Positions 17,125 to 26,605 of a stretch of 64,000 bases of DNA are shown one piece after another. The position numbers and the translations under genes were made by a program. How positions within the stretch are numbered: position 1 is the stretch's first letter; each line of letters opens with the position of its first letter. The stretch is taken from the NCBI GenBank assembly GCA_021732995.1, contig JAKFWA010000118.1, forward strand, positions 62,001 to 126,000, read 5' to 3'. Origin of the DNA: Planctomycetaceae bacterium. GTDB lineage: Bacteria > Planctomycetota > Planctomycetia > Planctomycetales > Planctomycetaceae. The notes below the pieces were generated by a model. That model saw only the letters and a list, made by a program, of their open reading frames with translations, was not told where the DNA came from and made no database searches.

Positions 17125-18510
17125 CTAGGCGTAGAGTTCAGAGATCACTCTGCCGGAACTAATGGGGTAAGGGCGGTTCGTGCTATCGTAAAAGTGGCCG
17201 CCGGGATCGATGCCCAGCGCGTGGAAGATCGTAGCGATCAGGTCCCACGGGCCGACTTTTACGCTCGTTGGGTACGCGGCATGACGATCCGTCGATCCAA
17301 CTGTCGCTCCGCTCCGCACGCCCGCACCCGCCATCAGGATTGAGTACGCAAAAGGCCAATGCTTGCGCCCGGGAGTAGCTCCCGCGAATCTGCTTTCCAG
17401 GGCCACGACCGGAGCGCGGCCGAATTCGCCCATGCAGACGACAAGTGTGGAGTCGAGCAATCCTCGATGATGCAGGTCGTCCAAGAGGGCCGAAAAACTT
17501 TGATCGAATCGCGGCAGCAGCGAGCGTCCCATGACATCGAAAATGTCATTGTGAGTGTCCCAGCCAAACTGCTCCTCGTCGTCGGGATAGCGATCCTGGC
17601 CGCGATTTGAGTGATTCCACATCACGGTGATGAGCGGTACTTCGGCTTCGACCAGCCGTCGAGCGAGCAGGCACGCCTGACCCGCTCGATGGAGACCGTA
17701 GCGCTCTCGAACTTGCGGCCGTTCGGCTGTCAGATTCAACGCTTCGCGAGCCGTTGGTCGATCCAGCATGGCATAGGCCTGTTGGTAGAGCGTCTGCATG
17801 TCGATGGCGGGTTGCGAGCGTTGGGGGTGCGCGTGCTCGATCCGTTGCAGCAGTCGTTGACGCTGCATCTGCCGCTGTGAATTGATCTCATCAAGCTGTT
17901 CGAGCCCTGAGACAGCAGCTTCGCCGGTTGAAACATCGCCAATGACCAGCGAGTCGAAGCGGCGACCCAGTAAGCCGGGAAACTGCCCGGGGCCAGGTTC
18001 GAAGGGGACGAGCGCGGGACCATTTACCAGCACACTTGTTCGCAGAAACCTCGATGGCGGCCGCAATTGCTCCAGCACCGAACCGAAGAAGGGGTGATCA
18101 GTTTCTTTCGGTGGCGGGTTTCCGGAACGGCGAGCGTGATACTGCCCGGTCAACGCCAGATAGAGCGCCGAACCGTGATCGAGATCCTCATGCGACATCG
18201 ATTTCACAAGAGCGTAACGGTCCGCGAGCATTGCCAGCCGCGGCAGGTGTTCGCACAGGAAAGTGCCGGGAACAGACGTCTCGATCGCACCGAACTCGCC
18301 GCGCACTTCGCGGGGAGCATCAGGGCGCGGATCAAAGGTTTCAAGCTGACTTTGCCCGCCGCTGGCCACGACCACAACGACAGACTTCGCGCGTCCGAAA
18401 CCGGGAGTTGCCGAGACGTCGCTGGCCAACACAGACCGCTGCCGTAGGACCTCGCCCAACAGGGCCAGACCTGTTCCGCCTGCGATGCTGAAGCAGTCTC
18501 TACGACGCAT
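17125..18510 (-). CDS. DUF1501 protein, second of a tandem pair
   Basis: 461 residues from the ATG at 18510; a TTG at 18513 is also possible. The N terminus MRRRDCFSIAGGTGLALLG is a twin-arginine signal. DUF1501 landmarks are VVVVVASGGQSQLETFDPRP, KSMSHEDLDHGSALYLALTG and, near the end, VVCMGEFGRAPVVALES with GRKHWPFAYS. It starts 32 bases after the stop of another DUF1501 gene, and the two differ strongly, so the duplication is old or they entered separately. It is probably the last gene of a three-gene operon led by a DUF1549/DUF1553 protein. Confidence 0.88.
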   Translation of the reverse strand: MRRRDCFSIAGGTGLALLGEVLRQRSVLASDVSATPGFGRAKSVVVVVASGGQSQLETFDPRPDAPREVRGEFGAIETSVPGTFLCEHLPRLAMLADRYALVKSMSHEDLDHGSALYLALTGQYHARRSGNPPPKETDHPFFGSVLEQLRPPSRFLRTSVLVNGPALVPFEPGPGQFPGLLGRRFDSLVIGDVSTGEAAVSGLEQLDEINSQRQMQRQRLLQRIEHAHPQRSQPAIDMQTLYQQAYAMLDRPTAREALNLTAERPQVRERYGLHRAGQACLLARRLVEAEVPLITVMWNHSNRGQDRYPDDEEQFGWDTHNDIFDVMGRSLLPRFDQSFSALLDDLHHRGLLDSTLVVCMGEFGRAPVVALESRFAGATPGRKHWPFAYSILMAGAGVRSGATVGSTDRHAAYPTSVKVGPWDLIATIFHALGIDPGGHFYDSTNRPYPISSGRVISELYA

Positions 18511-18542
18511 CAATCCCGCCCCTGTAGTTCTCAGCCGCAGTT

Positions 18543-19910
18543 CTATCCCAGGAGTTCATGGACGACCTGACCATGCACATCGGTCAGGCGGAAGTCGCGT
18601 CCCGAGTACCGATAGGTCAGCTTCTCGTGATCGAAGCCTAGCTGATGGAGTAGCGTCGCATGCAGGTCGTGCACGCTGACGCGGTTCTCGACGGCCCGGA
18701 AACCGAAGTCGTCGGTCGCTCCGTAGGTCATGCCACCGCGAGTTCCTCCACCCGCCAGCCACATCGTAAAGCCGTAGTGATTGTGATCGCGCCCATTGCC
18801 GCTTTCGGAGACCGGTGTGCGACCAAATTCTCCGCCCCACACCACCAGGGTTTCATCCAGCAGGCCACTCTGTTTTAGATCTTTCAGCAAAGCCGCAATC
18901 GGTTGATCGACCTGCCGGCTGGAGCTGGAGATCGCTTTGTTGATGTTCTCGTGATGGTCCCAGCCGCCGTGCTCCAGATGGATGTAACGCACCCCGCGTT
19001 CGACCAGTCGCCTCGCGACAAGGCAACCGCGGGCGAAGGGGCTGGTCCCGTATGCGTCCTGAGTCGCCTGCGTTTCCTGGCGAAGATCAAACGCATCTCC
19101 AGCAGCGAACTGCATACGGAAGGCAGTCTCCATCGCCCGGATTCGTGCTTCGAGGGCCGCGTCCGCGCCAGTTGTCTCGAGCTGGCGGCGATTGAACCGC
19201 GAGATGAAGTCCACCTGCCGTTGCTGGCTTTCGCGATCCTGTTTCGAGTTCCGCAGGTTGCGGATCATCTTCTCGGGATCTTTTTCGGTGGTATTGATGG
19301 GCGTGCCTTGATGCTCACTCGGCAGATAGCCGCAACGGACATAGCGCGAGGCATTGCCACTTTCACTCAAGGAAACAAAGCCCGGCAGGTTGCGATTCTC
19401 CGTGCCCAATCCGTAAGAGACCCAGGCACCGAGAGACGGGTGAATCTGATCGATGCGGCCTGAGAAAAGATGATTCGCCGCCGGCGCATGATTGGGGTTT
19501 CCGCCCACCACCGAACGCACGACGCACAAGTCATCAGCGCACTCGCGGATGTGCGGCATCAGCTCGCTGATCATCAGCCCGCTGTCCCCGCCCGGCCGGA
19601 ATTGAAAGGGTGAAGGCAACAGACCGCCGGTAACTCGCTCCGTCCGCAGGTCAGCCGCGGGAGGCCGTTGGCCCGCATATTTCTGCAGGCTGGTCTTCTG
19701 ATCGAAGAGGTCGAGAGACGACGGGCCTCCTGCCATAAACAGGAAGATCACATGCTTCGCGCGAGCTGGATGAGTGGTCGTCGAAGTGGTGCTTGAAACC
19801 TCAGCCTGCAGCAGATCTGCCAGTGCCAGTGTGCCGAACCCCGCCCCGAGCGCTCCCAGCAATTCGCGGCGCGTATATGCGACAGGCATCTTGTTCTGAG
19901 GTGAGGTCAT
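18543..19910 (-). CDS. DUF1501 protein, first of a tandem pair
   Basis: 455 residues from the ATG at 19910 (MTSPQNKMPVAYTRRELLGA), chosen because it follows the upstream stop at 19967 and gives a normal Tat-type signal; longer readings would overlap the upstream gene. The family pattern is present: HVIFLFMAGGPSSLDLFDQK, VVRSVVGGNPNHAPAANHLFSG, and VVWGGEFGRTPVSESGNGRDHN. It lies directly after a DUF1549/DUF1553 gene, the most common pairing for this family. Function is unassigned; an outer-surface role in polymer breakdown is often supposed. Confidence 0.9.
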   Translation of the reverse strand: MTSPQNKMPVAYTRRELLGALGAGFGTLALADLLQAEVSSTTSTTTHPARAKHVIFLFMAGGPSSLDLFDQKTSLQKYAGQRPPAADLRTERVTGGLLPSPFQFRPGGDSGLMISELMPHIRECADDLCVVRSVVGGNPNHAPAANHLFSGRIDQIHPSLGAWVSYGLGTENRNLPGFVSLSESGNASRYVRCGYLPSEHQGTPINTTEKDPEKMIRNLRNSKQDRESQQRQVDFISRFNRRQLETTGADAALEARIRAMETAFRMQFAAGDAFDLRQETQATQDAYGTSPFARGCLVARRLVERGVRYIHLEHGGWDHHENINKAISSSSRQVDQPIAALLKDLKQSGLLDETLVVWGGEFGRTPVSESGNGRDHNHYGFTMWLAGGGTRGGMTYGATDDFGFRAVENRVSVHDLHATLLHQLGFDHEKLTYRYSGRDFRLTDVHGQVVHELLG

Positions 19911-19966
19911 TCGGCGAGTATTGAAAAGGAGAGGCGCAGGCAGAGGGGCTACATCGTACGGCGTTT

Positions 19967-22363
19967 TCAGTCCGCGAACAGGAATTCGTTCGTGGCGAAC
20001 AAAGAATGGGCCAGGAGCGACCAACGCTCAGCCGGAACGGCTCCATTCGGGTCACGTACGAGTTCCAGTGATTCGATCAGCTCCTCGGTCGTAGGATCAC
20101 GGAGCAGGATCCGGCGGAACAATTCACTGATTCTTTGGTGGGGATTTGAAGGAGATTCCAGTTGAACTCTTCGGGCGACTGAGTCTGCCTGCTGCTGCAG
20201 GAAAGGGCTGTTGAGCAAGTACAAGTGTTGAAGTGGTGTCGTCGTCGGTAAGCGATTTTCCGCATGTCGTTTGGCGTCCGGAAAATCAAACAGGCGGAAA
20301 ACGTCGGCGGGTCGTTGTCGGCTGACGACGCCATAGACTGATCGACGGCGAAACTTGGCATCGTCCAGACTGGTCGATGGCCCGGTCATGGCGCGGTCGA
20401 GTTCGCCGCTGACACTTAGCACAGCGTCGCGCCAAGCCTCTGCTTCCAGGCGTCGCCGATTCATGTGCCACAGCCGGTGATTGTCCGGGTCTGCGTCCTG
20501 ATAACTGGCGGAAGAGTGGCTGCTCTGACGCCACGTCGCGGACAGCAGGATCTCGCGATGCAGCCACTTCAACGACCACCCGGATGCGATGAACCGGGCG
20601 GCGAGATCGTCGAGTAGCTCCGGATGAGAAGGGGCATCGCCGAGCCGACCAAAGTTACTCGGCGTTGTGACCAGCGGGCGATCAAAGTGCCAACCCCACA
20701 CCCGGTTCACGATGACTCGAGCGGCGAGCGGGGCCGCGTCAGTGACAATCGATTCAGCCCACTGCTGCCGACCACTTCCCGACGCGAATGCAGGCGTATT
20801 CCTCGGAGCCAGCACTTCGAGGAACCGTCGGGACACAGTCTTGCCCGGATTGGAAGGATTGCCGCGGATGAAGACGGGCAGATCACGCGATTGCTTCCAA
20901 CGATAGTCCAGCAGGGTCCAGGCGGGATCGTCGCCGTTGATCCACAAGCCCGCGTCGCGAACGCCGTTCGCAATCGGCCCCTTAAAGAGTTCGGTCGCCT
21001 TGAGTTCTTTAAGAGCCGTCTCCCAACGCGTGACTTCAGCGTCGAAGGCGGACAGGTCAGCCACGCCGTCTTCCTTGGCGGTCTTGCGATTTCGCTTCGC
21101 GTAATCAAACCGCAGTTCAACATCGATGATCTGTCGCTGGACTTCGGTGAGTGCCGCGGCCGTTTCCGGGGATGTTTCAGTCAGCGGCCATTCCACCAAC
21201 TGCGTGCTGGCCATTACTCCGGCGAGGGCGTAATAGTCTTCGGTTTTGATCGGATCGAACTTATGGTCATGGCACCGAGCGCAAGCCACGGTGAGGCCCA
21301 GAAAGCTGCGCGTGACCGTATCAATCCGTTCGTCCCACTCATCGGCGACGATCACTGAAATGACATCCGCCGCGAGCTTCGGCTCCTTGTGATACACGGG
21401 AGAGAGCCCCAGGAATCCCAGCGCGGCCAGTTCCGAGCGTGGCAGATCGAGCAAATCTGCAGCTAATTGCCGGCGGACGAACTCGTCATAGGGGAGATCC
21501 TCGTTCAGCGCTTGAATGACCCAATCGCGATACCGAAACGGAAATCGCGGTGGCTTGCACGTTGCTTCCGACGTCGGCTGATCTTCGGCATACCGCGCCA
21601 GGTCCAGCCAGTGACGTCCCCAGCGTTCACCGTAGTGTGGTGACGCCAGGAGTCGATCAACCAGTTGCTCATACACGTTGGGAGCAGTGTCCGCGTTGAA
21701 CTCCTCGACGTCCTCAAACGATGGCGGCACGCCCAGCAGGTCGACGAACAATCGGCGCATCAGAGTACGTCGATCGGCTTCCGGCGCTGGCCGCATCTCA
21801 TGCTGATCCAGGTGCTCCAGGACAAACGCATCGATCTTGCGGCGCGGCCAACCTGGATCGGAAACCTGCGGAGCAGGTACTTCGCGTACGGGTTGGAATG
21901 ACCAGAACTCGCGACCGCGTTCGATGTCGACGGGCCTCGGCTTTTCAGCGGCCTGGCTTGAGTCTGTGGGAAAAGCGGCACCGCGAGCGATCCATTCTCG
22001 AAAGTCCGCAATAACTTTGTCGGGCAACTTGCCGTCCGGCGGCATCTCGGACACGACACCAGACCAGGCAATCGCTTTGATAAGCAGGCTGTCGTCGGGT
22101 TTTCCGGGCACCAGCGAAGGTCCCGAATCACCGCCCTCAAGCGTGCTCGTTCGCAGGTCGAGTCGCAGGCCGCCCTTGGCTTTCGGCGAGTCTGCTGAGT
22201 GGCACTTATAACAGCGTGCGACAAGCACAGGCCGGATGCGCTGCTCGAAGAACTCCAGACCATCATCCGCGGCAGAGACCGCGTTGAACCCTGCGAGGAT
22301 GATCGCGAGTCCGCTCCAAATCGCCGCGATTCGGCAGTCGAATTGAAGCCCGGAAATTTGCAC
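19967..22363 (-). CDS. PSCyt1/DUF1549/DUF1553 protein, exported
   Basis: 798 residues from a GTG at 22363 with GAGGAA upstream. A signal peptide ends near VSAADDG. A cytochrome-like PSCyt1 domain carries CYKCH near residue 53. DUF1549 follows (WPRRKIDAFVLEHLDQHEMRPAPEADRRTLMRRL-type sequence and HYGERWGRHWLDLARYAEDQ), then DUF1553 (ARVIVNRVWGWHFDRPLV and RRRLEAEAWRDAVLSVSGELD). It is on the short side because the region between the two domains is reduced. It leads an operon with two DUF1501 genes. The family is thought to act on the outside of planctomycete cells; activity is not established. Confidence 0.93.
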   Translation of the reverse strand: MQISGLQFDCRIAAIWSGLAIILAGFNAVSAADDGLEFFEQRIRPVLVARCYKCHSADSPKAKGGLRLDLRTSTLEGGDSGPSLVPGKPDDSLLIKAIAWSGVVSEMPPDGKLPDKVIADFREWIARGAAFPTDSSQAAEKPRPVDIERGREFWSFQPVREVPAPQVSDPGWPRRKIDAFVLEHLDQHEMRPAPEADRRTLMRRLFVDLLGVPPSFEDVEEFNADTAPNVYEQLVDRLLASPHYGERWGRHWLDLARYAEDQPTSEATCKPPRFPFRYRDWVIQALNEDLPYDEFVRRQLAADLLDLPRSELAALGFLGLSPVYHKEPKLAADVISVIVADEWDERIDTVTRSFLGLTVACARCHDHKFDPIKTEDYYALAGVMASTQLVEWPLTETSPETAAALTEVQRQIIDVELRFDYAKRNRKTAKEDGVADLSAFDAEVTRWETALKELKATELFKGPIANGVRDAGLWINGDDPAWTLLDYRWKQSRDLPVFIRGNPSNPGKTVSRRFLEVLAPRNTPAFASGSGRQQWAESIVTDAAPLAARVIVNRVWGWHFDRPLVTTPSNFGRLGDAPSHPELLDDLAARFIASGWSLKWLHREILLSATWRQSSHSSASYQDADPDNHRLWHMNRRRLEAEAWRDAVLSVSGELDRAMTGPSTSLDDAKFRRRSVYGVVSRQRPADVFRLFDFPDAKRHAENRLPTTTPLQHLYLLNSPFLQQQADSVARRVQLESPSNPHQRISELFRRILLRDPTTEELIESLELVRDPNGAVPAERWSLLAHSLFATNEFLFAD

Positions 22364-22626
22364 GTCGAAAGTTCCTCGCCAGAGTCAGCCTGCAGCGGGG
22401 CTCTCGCGAGCACGTCGCGACCCCGTTTCAAGTGCGTGATTACAGTCCGCCAGAAGTGGCGGGAGCAAGTGAGATGCTCCAGCAGTGGTCGGATTCGACG
22501 CTGTTCATGATGGTCGAGCGTGTGCGATCCTTGGACCGCATCTTTGTCTCTGGCTATCGTCTCGCTTTGCTGAAGCTCGAGCTCGTTGTCGCTCGGAGAA
22601 TTTCTCTTTCCTACAAGGCCAAACTC

Positions 22627-23988
22627 ATGCAGCAGCCACAATCCACGCGCCAGAATCAGTCATCGCGTCGCGACTTCCTGAAGACGTCCGCCATCTTCGC
22701 GGGAGTCAGCGCCACGATGCCGGTGTTTGAATGGAGCCCCAAGGCATTCGCGAATCAGGAAGCCAACGCTCGGCCGCGCATTGGATGCATTGGTGTGGGC
22801 AGCATGGGCAGCGGTGATGCTCAAGGCCATGCCGGCTTTGGTGACATTCTGGCCGTGTGCGACGTCGACGCACCACGAGCCGAACAGGCTCGGAACAACG
22901 ACAAGATCGGCAAGGGCAAGGCGGACGCTTACACCGACTACCGCAAGGTGCTGGAACGCAACGACATTGATGTCGTCAGCGTTGTTACTCCGGACCACTG
23001 GCACGTGAAGATTGCGATCGAAGCTTTGCAAGCTGGCAAGCACGTGTTCTGCCAGAAGCCGCTGACACTGACGCTCGAAGAGAATCAACTGATTCGCGCC
23101 GCGTGTCGCAAGTTCAAGGACAAGACGTTCTTCGTCGGTACTCAGCAGCGCAGCGACAAGGATCGTTTCCTGCGAGCGATCAACCTCGTGCAAAAGGGCT
23201 TGCTGGGCGACATCAAGACGATCACCGTCGGTATCAATGGCGGCGATAAGGGCGGCCCGTTCGCCAAGTCTGAAGCACCAGCGGGTCTGGATTGGGACTT
23301 CTGGCTGGGACAAGCTCCAAAGGTGGACTACATCAAGGAGCGATGCCACTACCAGTTCCGCTGGTGGTACGAGTACTCAGGTGGAAAATTCACCGACTGG
23401 GGTGCTCACCACGTGGATATCGCCACCTGGGCCATCGGGATGGACAAGGAAGGCATGGGTCCGGTCGAGATCGATGGCACCGACGCCAAGCACCCCTGCG
23501 AATACAAGGACGGCTACGCGACGCAGGATGACTACTACAACACTGCTCACGACTACGCCGTGAAGTGCAAGTATGAGAACGGTATTGAGATGATCGTCAC
23601 CAGCCGCGGCGACAACGGCATTCTGTTCGAAGGTACCAAGGGCCGCATCTTCGTGAATCGCGGCAAGATCACCGGCCAACCGATCGACGAGAAGTGGGAC
23701 GAAGGCAAGTTCGGTCCCGAAGATCTGGCGGCTCTCTACAAGGGCAAGCCGTTCGAGGGGCACAAGAACAACTTTTTCCGCTGCATCGCAGAAGGCGGCT
23801 TGCCGGTTTCGGACGTTTTCACGCACACACAGGCCATGGCCACCTGCCATCTGAGCGCCATTGCCGGACGGTTCAATCGCGTGATCAAGTGGGATCCCAA
23901 GGCCGAGAAGATCGTGGGCGACGATCAAGCAGCGAAGCTGTTCGCCCGCGAACAACGCAAGGGCTACGAAATTCCGCGCGTCTCGTAG
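22627..23988 (+). CDS. Gfo/Idh/MocA oxidoreductase, Tat-exported
   Basis: 453 residues from the ATG at 22627; an earlier frame start at 22432 adds a segment unlike the family. SSRRDFLKTSAIFAG is a Tat signal, so the enzyme folds with its cofactor before export. The Rossmann motif is IGCIGVGSMGSGDA, and EKP-like VFCQKPLTLTLEEN marks the family. KFTDWGAHHVDIATWAIG carries the usual active-site His. Members oxidise or reduce sugars and inositols with NAD(P). It heads a run of rightward genes for carbohydrate use; a strong hairpin follows, so it may be a separate unit. Confidence 0.9.
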   Translation: MQQPQSTRQNQSSRRDFLKTSAIFAGVSATMPVFEWSPKAFANQEANARPRIGCIGVGSMGSGDAQGHAGFGDILAVCDVDAPRAEQARNNDKIGKGKADAYTDYRKVLERNDIDVVSVVTPDHWHVKIAIEALQAGKHVFCQKPLTLTLEENQLIRAACRKFKDKTFFVGTQQRSDKDRFLRAINLVQKGLLGDIKTITVGINGGDKGGPFAKSEAPAGLDWDFWLGQAPKVDYIKERCHYQFRWWYEYSGGKFTDWGAHHVDIATWAIGMDKEGMGPVEIDGTDAKHPCEYKDGYATQDDYYNTAHDYAVKCKYENGIEMIVTSRGDNGILFEGTKGRIFVNRGKITGQPIDEKWDEGKFGPEDLAALYKGKPFEGHKNNFFRCIAEGGLPVSDVFTHTQAMATCHLSAIAGRFNRVIKWDPKAEKIVGDDQAAKLFAREQRKGYEIPRVS

Positions 23989-24000
23989 TCGCGATCTGAT

Positions 24001-24038
24001 ACTCTGTCGCGCTTCACACGGTTGAAGCGCGACAGAGT
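24001..24038 (+). terminator. Strong hairpin after the Gfo/Idh gene
   Basis: A perfect 16-base-pair stem (24001-24016 with 24023-24038) with a 6-base loop, 13 bases after the stop. Only TTACTT follows, so it is a terminator or RNA-stabilising hairpin without a good T run. Confidence 0.7.
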
Positions 24039-24075
24039 TACTTGCTGATTTCCCGCCAGTTGTCAGAGGGCACTT

Positions 24076-25332
24076 ATGATGCGAGCTGTTGGTTGGCTGA
24101 TCGTCACAGCATTATTGGTTGGTTGGAATCAGACGAGTCTGGCTGAGAACTGGCCCGGCTGGCGCGGACCGCGCGGCGACGGCTCGATTCAGGACACCAG
24201 TGCGCCAACGCAGTGGTCGGATACTGAGAACGTCGCGTGGAAGATTGCAGTCAAATACAGCGGACATTCGTCGCCGGTCATCTTCGGAGACCGCGTCTTT
24301 CTGGTGGGGGCCGATACCGAAGCCAAGAACCGCATGCTGCTGGCGTTCAGCCGGAAGACCGGCGAGCCACTGTGGGAACGGGTGGTTGATAATTCCCCGT
24401 TGGAGAAGAAGCACAACCTCAACAGTTGGGCCTCCAGCACGCCCACGACGGACGGCGAACGCATCTATGTCAGCTTCCTGCATGAAAAAGAAATGTTGGC
24501 GGCAGCTTATGACCTTGATGGCAAGGAGCTCTGGAAGGTTCAGCCCGGCGTGTTTTCGAGCGTGCATGGTTATTGCAGTTGCCCGGTCCTGTTTGAGGAT
24601 CTGGTGATCATCAACGGCGATCACGACGGTGCCGCGTACCTGTTGGCGCTCAAGCGATCTACGGGCGAAACGGTGTGGAAGACGCCGCGCGAAAACAAGA
24701 CACGCAGCTACTGCACCCCGCTGATTCGAAACATCGAAGGCACGCCGCACATGATGCTGTCCGGCAGCAAAAGCGTAGCCAGTTTCGATCCGCGAAGCGG
24801 CAAACGCCACTGGGTAATTGATGGTCCGACTGAGCAGTTCGTGGCGTCGCTGGTGTTTCATGAGGGACTGGTTTTTGTGACCGGTGGTTTCCCTGACAAA
24901 CACCTCATGGCCATTGACCCGCGCGGGACAGGTAACCTCACGAAGAGCGAGAACATCAAGTGGCACATTGAGCGCAACGGCGTTTCTTATGTGCCGTCTC
25001 CGGTCGCAACAAACGGATTGTTCTTCATCGTTTCCGATGAAGGCATCGGTACCTGCCGTGATGCCAGAACGGGCGAGGTCTGCTGGCAGAAACGCATTGG
25101 TCGACACAACAGCGCGTCGTTGCTGACGGGAAATGATCTGGTCTATTTCCTCGACGATGACGGCGTGATGCGCGTCGTGAAGGCAACCCGCGAGTATGAG
25201 CTTGTCTCCGAAAACCGTCTCAACGAGCCGACCTACGCGTCACCCGCCGTCAGCCAGTCGCAGTTTTTCATTCGCGGTGACAAGCATCTCTTTTGCATCG
25301 GCCAGCCGGATCGCAAAACTGTGGCGAAGTAG
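24076..25332 (+). CDS. Exported PQQ-type beta-propeller protein
   Basis: 418 residues with a signal peptide ending near TSLAENW. WPGWRGPRGDG at the mature N terminus is the usual opening of planctomycete PQQ-repeat proteins related to BamB. Blades repeat as GKELWKVQPG, GETVWKTPRENK and GEVCWQKRIG, about eight in all. Family members may be enzymes binding pyrroloquinoline quinone, but many have lost it and serve as binding scaffolds; no catalytic Asp-Cys-Cys site of a quinoprotein dehydrogenase is seen. It precedes the NPCBM gene by 32 bases, likely in one operon. Confidence 0.88.
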   Translation: MMRAVGWLIVTALLVGWNQTSLAENWPGWRGPRGDGSIQDTSAPTQWSDTENVAWKIAVKYSGHSSPVIFGDRVFLVGADTEAKNRMLLAFSRKTGEPLWERVVDNSPLEKKHNLNSWASSTPTTDGERIYVSFLHEKEMLAAAYDLDGKELWKVQPGVFSSVHGYCSCPVLFEDLVIINGDHDGAAYLLALKRSTGETVWKTPRENKTRSYCTPLIRNIEGTPHMMLSGSKSVASFDPRSGKRHWVIDGPTEQFVASLVFHEGLVFVTGGFPDKHLMAIDPRGTGNLTKSENIKWHIERNGVSYVPSPVATNGLFFIVSDEGIGTCRDARTGEVCWQKRIGRHNSASLLTGNDLVYFLDDDGVMRVVKATREYELVSENRLNEPTYASPAVSQSQFFIRGDKHLFCIGQPDRKTVAK

Positions 25333-25364
25333 CTCTGCAATCACGCTCAAGATCGTTCAATTCA

Positions 25365-26528
25365 ATGAAGACTCTTTTGACATGGCTGGTGCTGGCCTTC
25401 GCCGATGGACCTCAGGTTGAGGTCGCTACGCTCAGCGGGCAGCAGAAAGTCGGCGAACTCGTCGCGGTCAATGGCAAGGAATGGAAGCTGCGCACCAGCA
25501 GTGGTGAAGAAAGCATTGCGGCGAATGAGATCCTCACGGCGACGTGGCCCGGAGCCCCCACAAAAGTCGAGATCGCGCCGCTGGAATTGAAGCTGGTTGA
25601 CGGTTCCCGATTGGGAGTAACGCAAGCCACATTGGAGGGCGATTGGATTACGGTAGAGTCGGCCAGTCTCGGTAAGCAGAAACTTGCCCGCACGACGATT
25701 GCAAACCTGCGTTTGGGAACACCTACCGGTCCGATCGAGCAGTCTTGGAGCGACCTCACGCAACGCGAGAAGACTCAGGATATGCTGGTCATTCGTAAGA
25801 ATGACGTGTTGGACTTCGTCGAAGGCGTGGTGGGCAAAATCACGCCCTCTGACGTACAGATTCTGCTCGACGGAGAACCCGTGACGGTGAAGCGGGAAAA
25901 GGTTTTCGGAGTGGTCGTCTTTCAGCGCGGTGCTGCGAATCAGAAGCCCATCGGCAGTCTTGATCTCGTCAACGGCGACAAGCTGTTTGCGCGCTCCGTG
26001 GCTTTGTCAAACGGTGAGTTTCAAGTGACGTTGCCAACGGGCGGCGAAGCAAAGGTGCCACTGGCCCAAGTGCGTCGAGTCGACTTTAGCCTCGGCAAGC
26101 TGACTTGGCTGGGAGATCTGAAGCCGCGTGACATGAAGCACGACTTCATCCTGATGGACGGTCTGCCCGAGTACGGTGTTGATCGCAGCCTGTTGGGTGA
26201 GCGCCTGCGAGTCGGTGACAAATTCTTCGACCGCGGCGTCTGGATTCATTCGAAGACGCGGCTGAAGTACCGACTCGAAGGTGACTACTCCCGTTTTCAG
26301 GCGTGGATGGGGATCCAATCGTCGCACACAGGCAACGTGCATGTCGAGTTTCTGGCCGATGGTCAGAAGTTGATGGAAGCCGACGTTCTGGCTGGTGCGA
26401 AAGCACCGCAGCGTGTGGACCTCGATCTCAAGGGCAAGTTCGTTCTGGAAGTCGTTGTCGACTATGGAGACGATGGGGACGACATCGGCGATCACCTCAC
26501 ACTGGGTGATGCCCGACTCACAAAATAG
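25365..26528 (+). CDS. Exported protein with NPCBM-like C-terminal domain
   Basis: 387 residues. The ATG at 25365 opens a short hydrophobic signal (MKTLLTWLVLAFADG); upstream starts overlap the previous gene. The first 250 residues are beta-rich repeats (TLSGQQKVGELVAVNGKEWKL; SGEESIAANEI), reminiscent of small SH3-like modules. The C terminus (RLRVGDKFFDRGVWIHSKTRLKYRL-type sequence, then GDDGDDIGDHLTLGDARL) matches the NPCBM/NEW2 carbohydrate-binding domain. It likely sits on the outside and binds glycans. It lies in the run with the PQQ-like gene and the alcohol dehydrogenase. Confidence 0.8.
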   Translation: MKTLLTWLVLAFADGPQVEVATLSGQQKVGELVAVNGKEWKLRTSSGEESIAANEILTATWPGAPTKVEIAPLELKLVDGSRLGVTQATLEGDWITVESASLGKQKLARTTIANLRLGTPTGPIEQSWSDLTQREKTQDMLVIRKNDVLDFVEGVVGKITPSDVQILLDGEPVTVKREKVFGVVVFQRGAANQKPIGSLDLVNGDKLFARSVALSNGEFQVTLPTGGEAKVPLAQVRRVDFSLGKLTWLGDLKPRDMKHDFILMDGLPEYGVDRSLLGERLRVGDKFFDRGVWIHSKTRLKYRLEGDYSRFQAWMGIQSSHTGNVHVEFLADGQKLMEADVLAGAKAPQRVDLDLKGKFVLEVVVDYGDDGDDIGDHLTLGDARLTK

Positions 26529-26605
26529 GTGCCGCTCTGCCCACAGTGTTGGCCTGCGTGCGAAGCGTCTCGTGTTCTTAAAGTCAGCCAGGAATTTGAA
26601 GCCTC

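Noticed and set aside
24112-25107. Leftward open frame of about 331 codons
   Set aside because: Antisense to the PQQ-type propeller gene, with no ribosome site and no recognisable domain.
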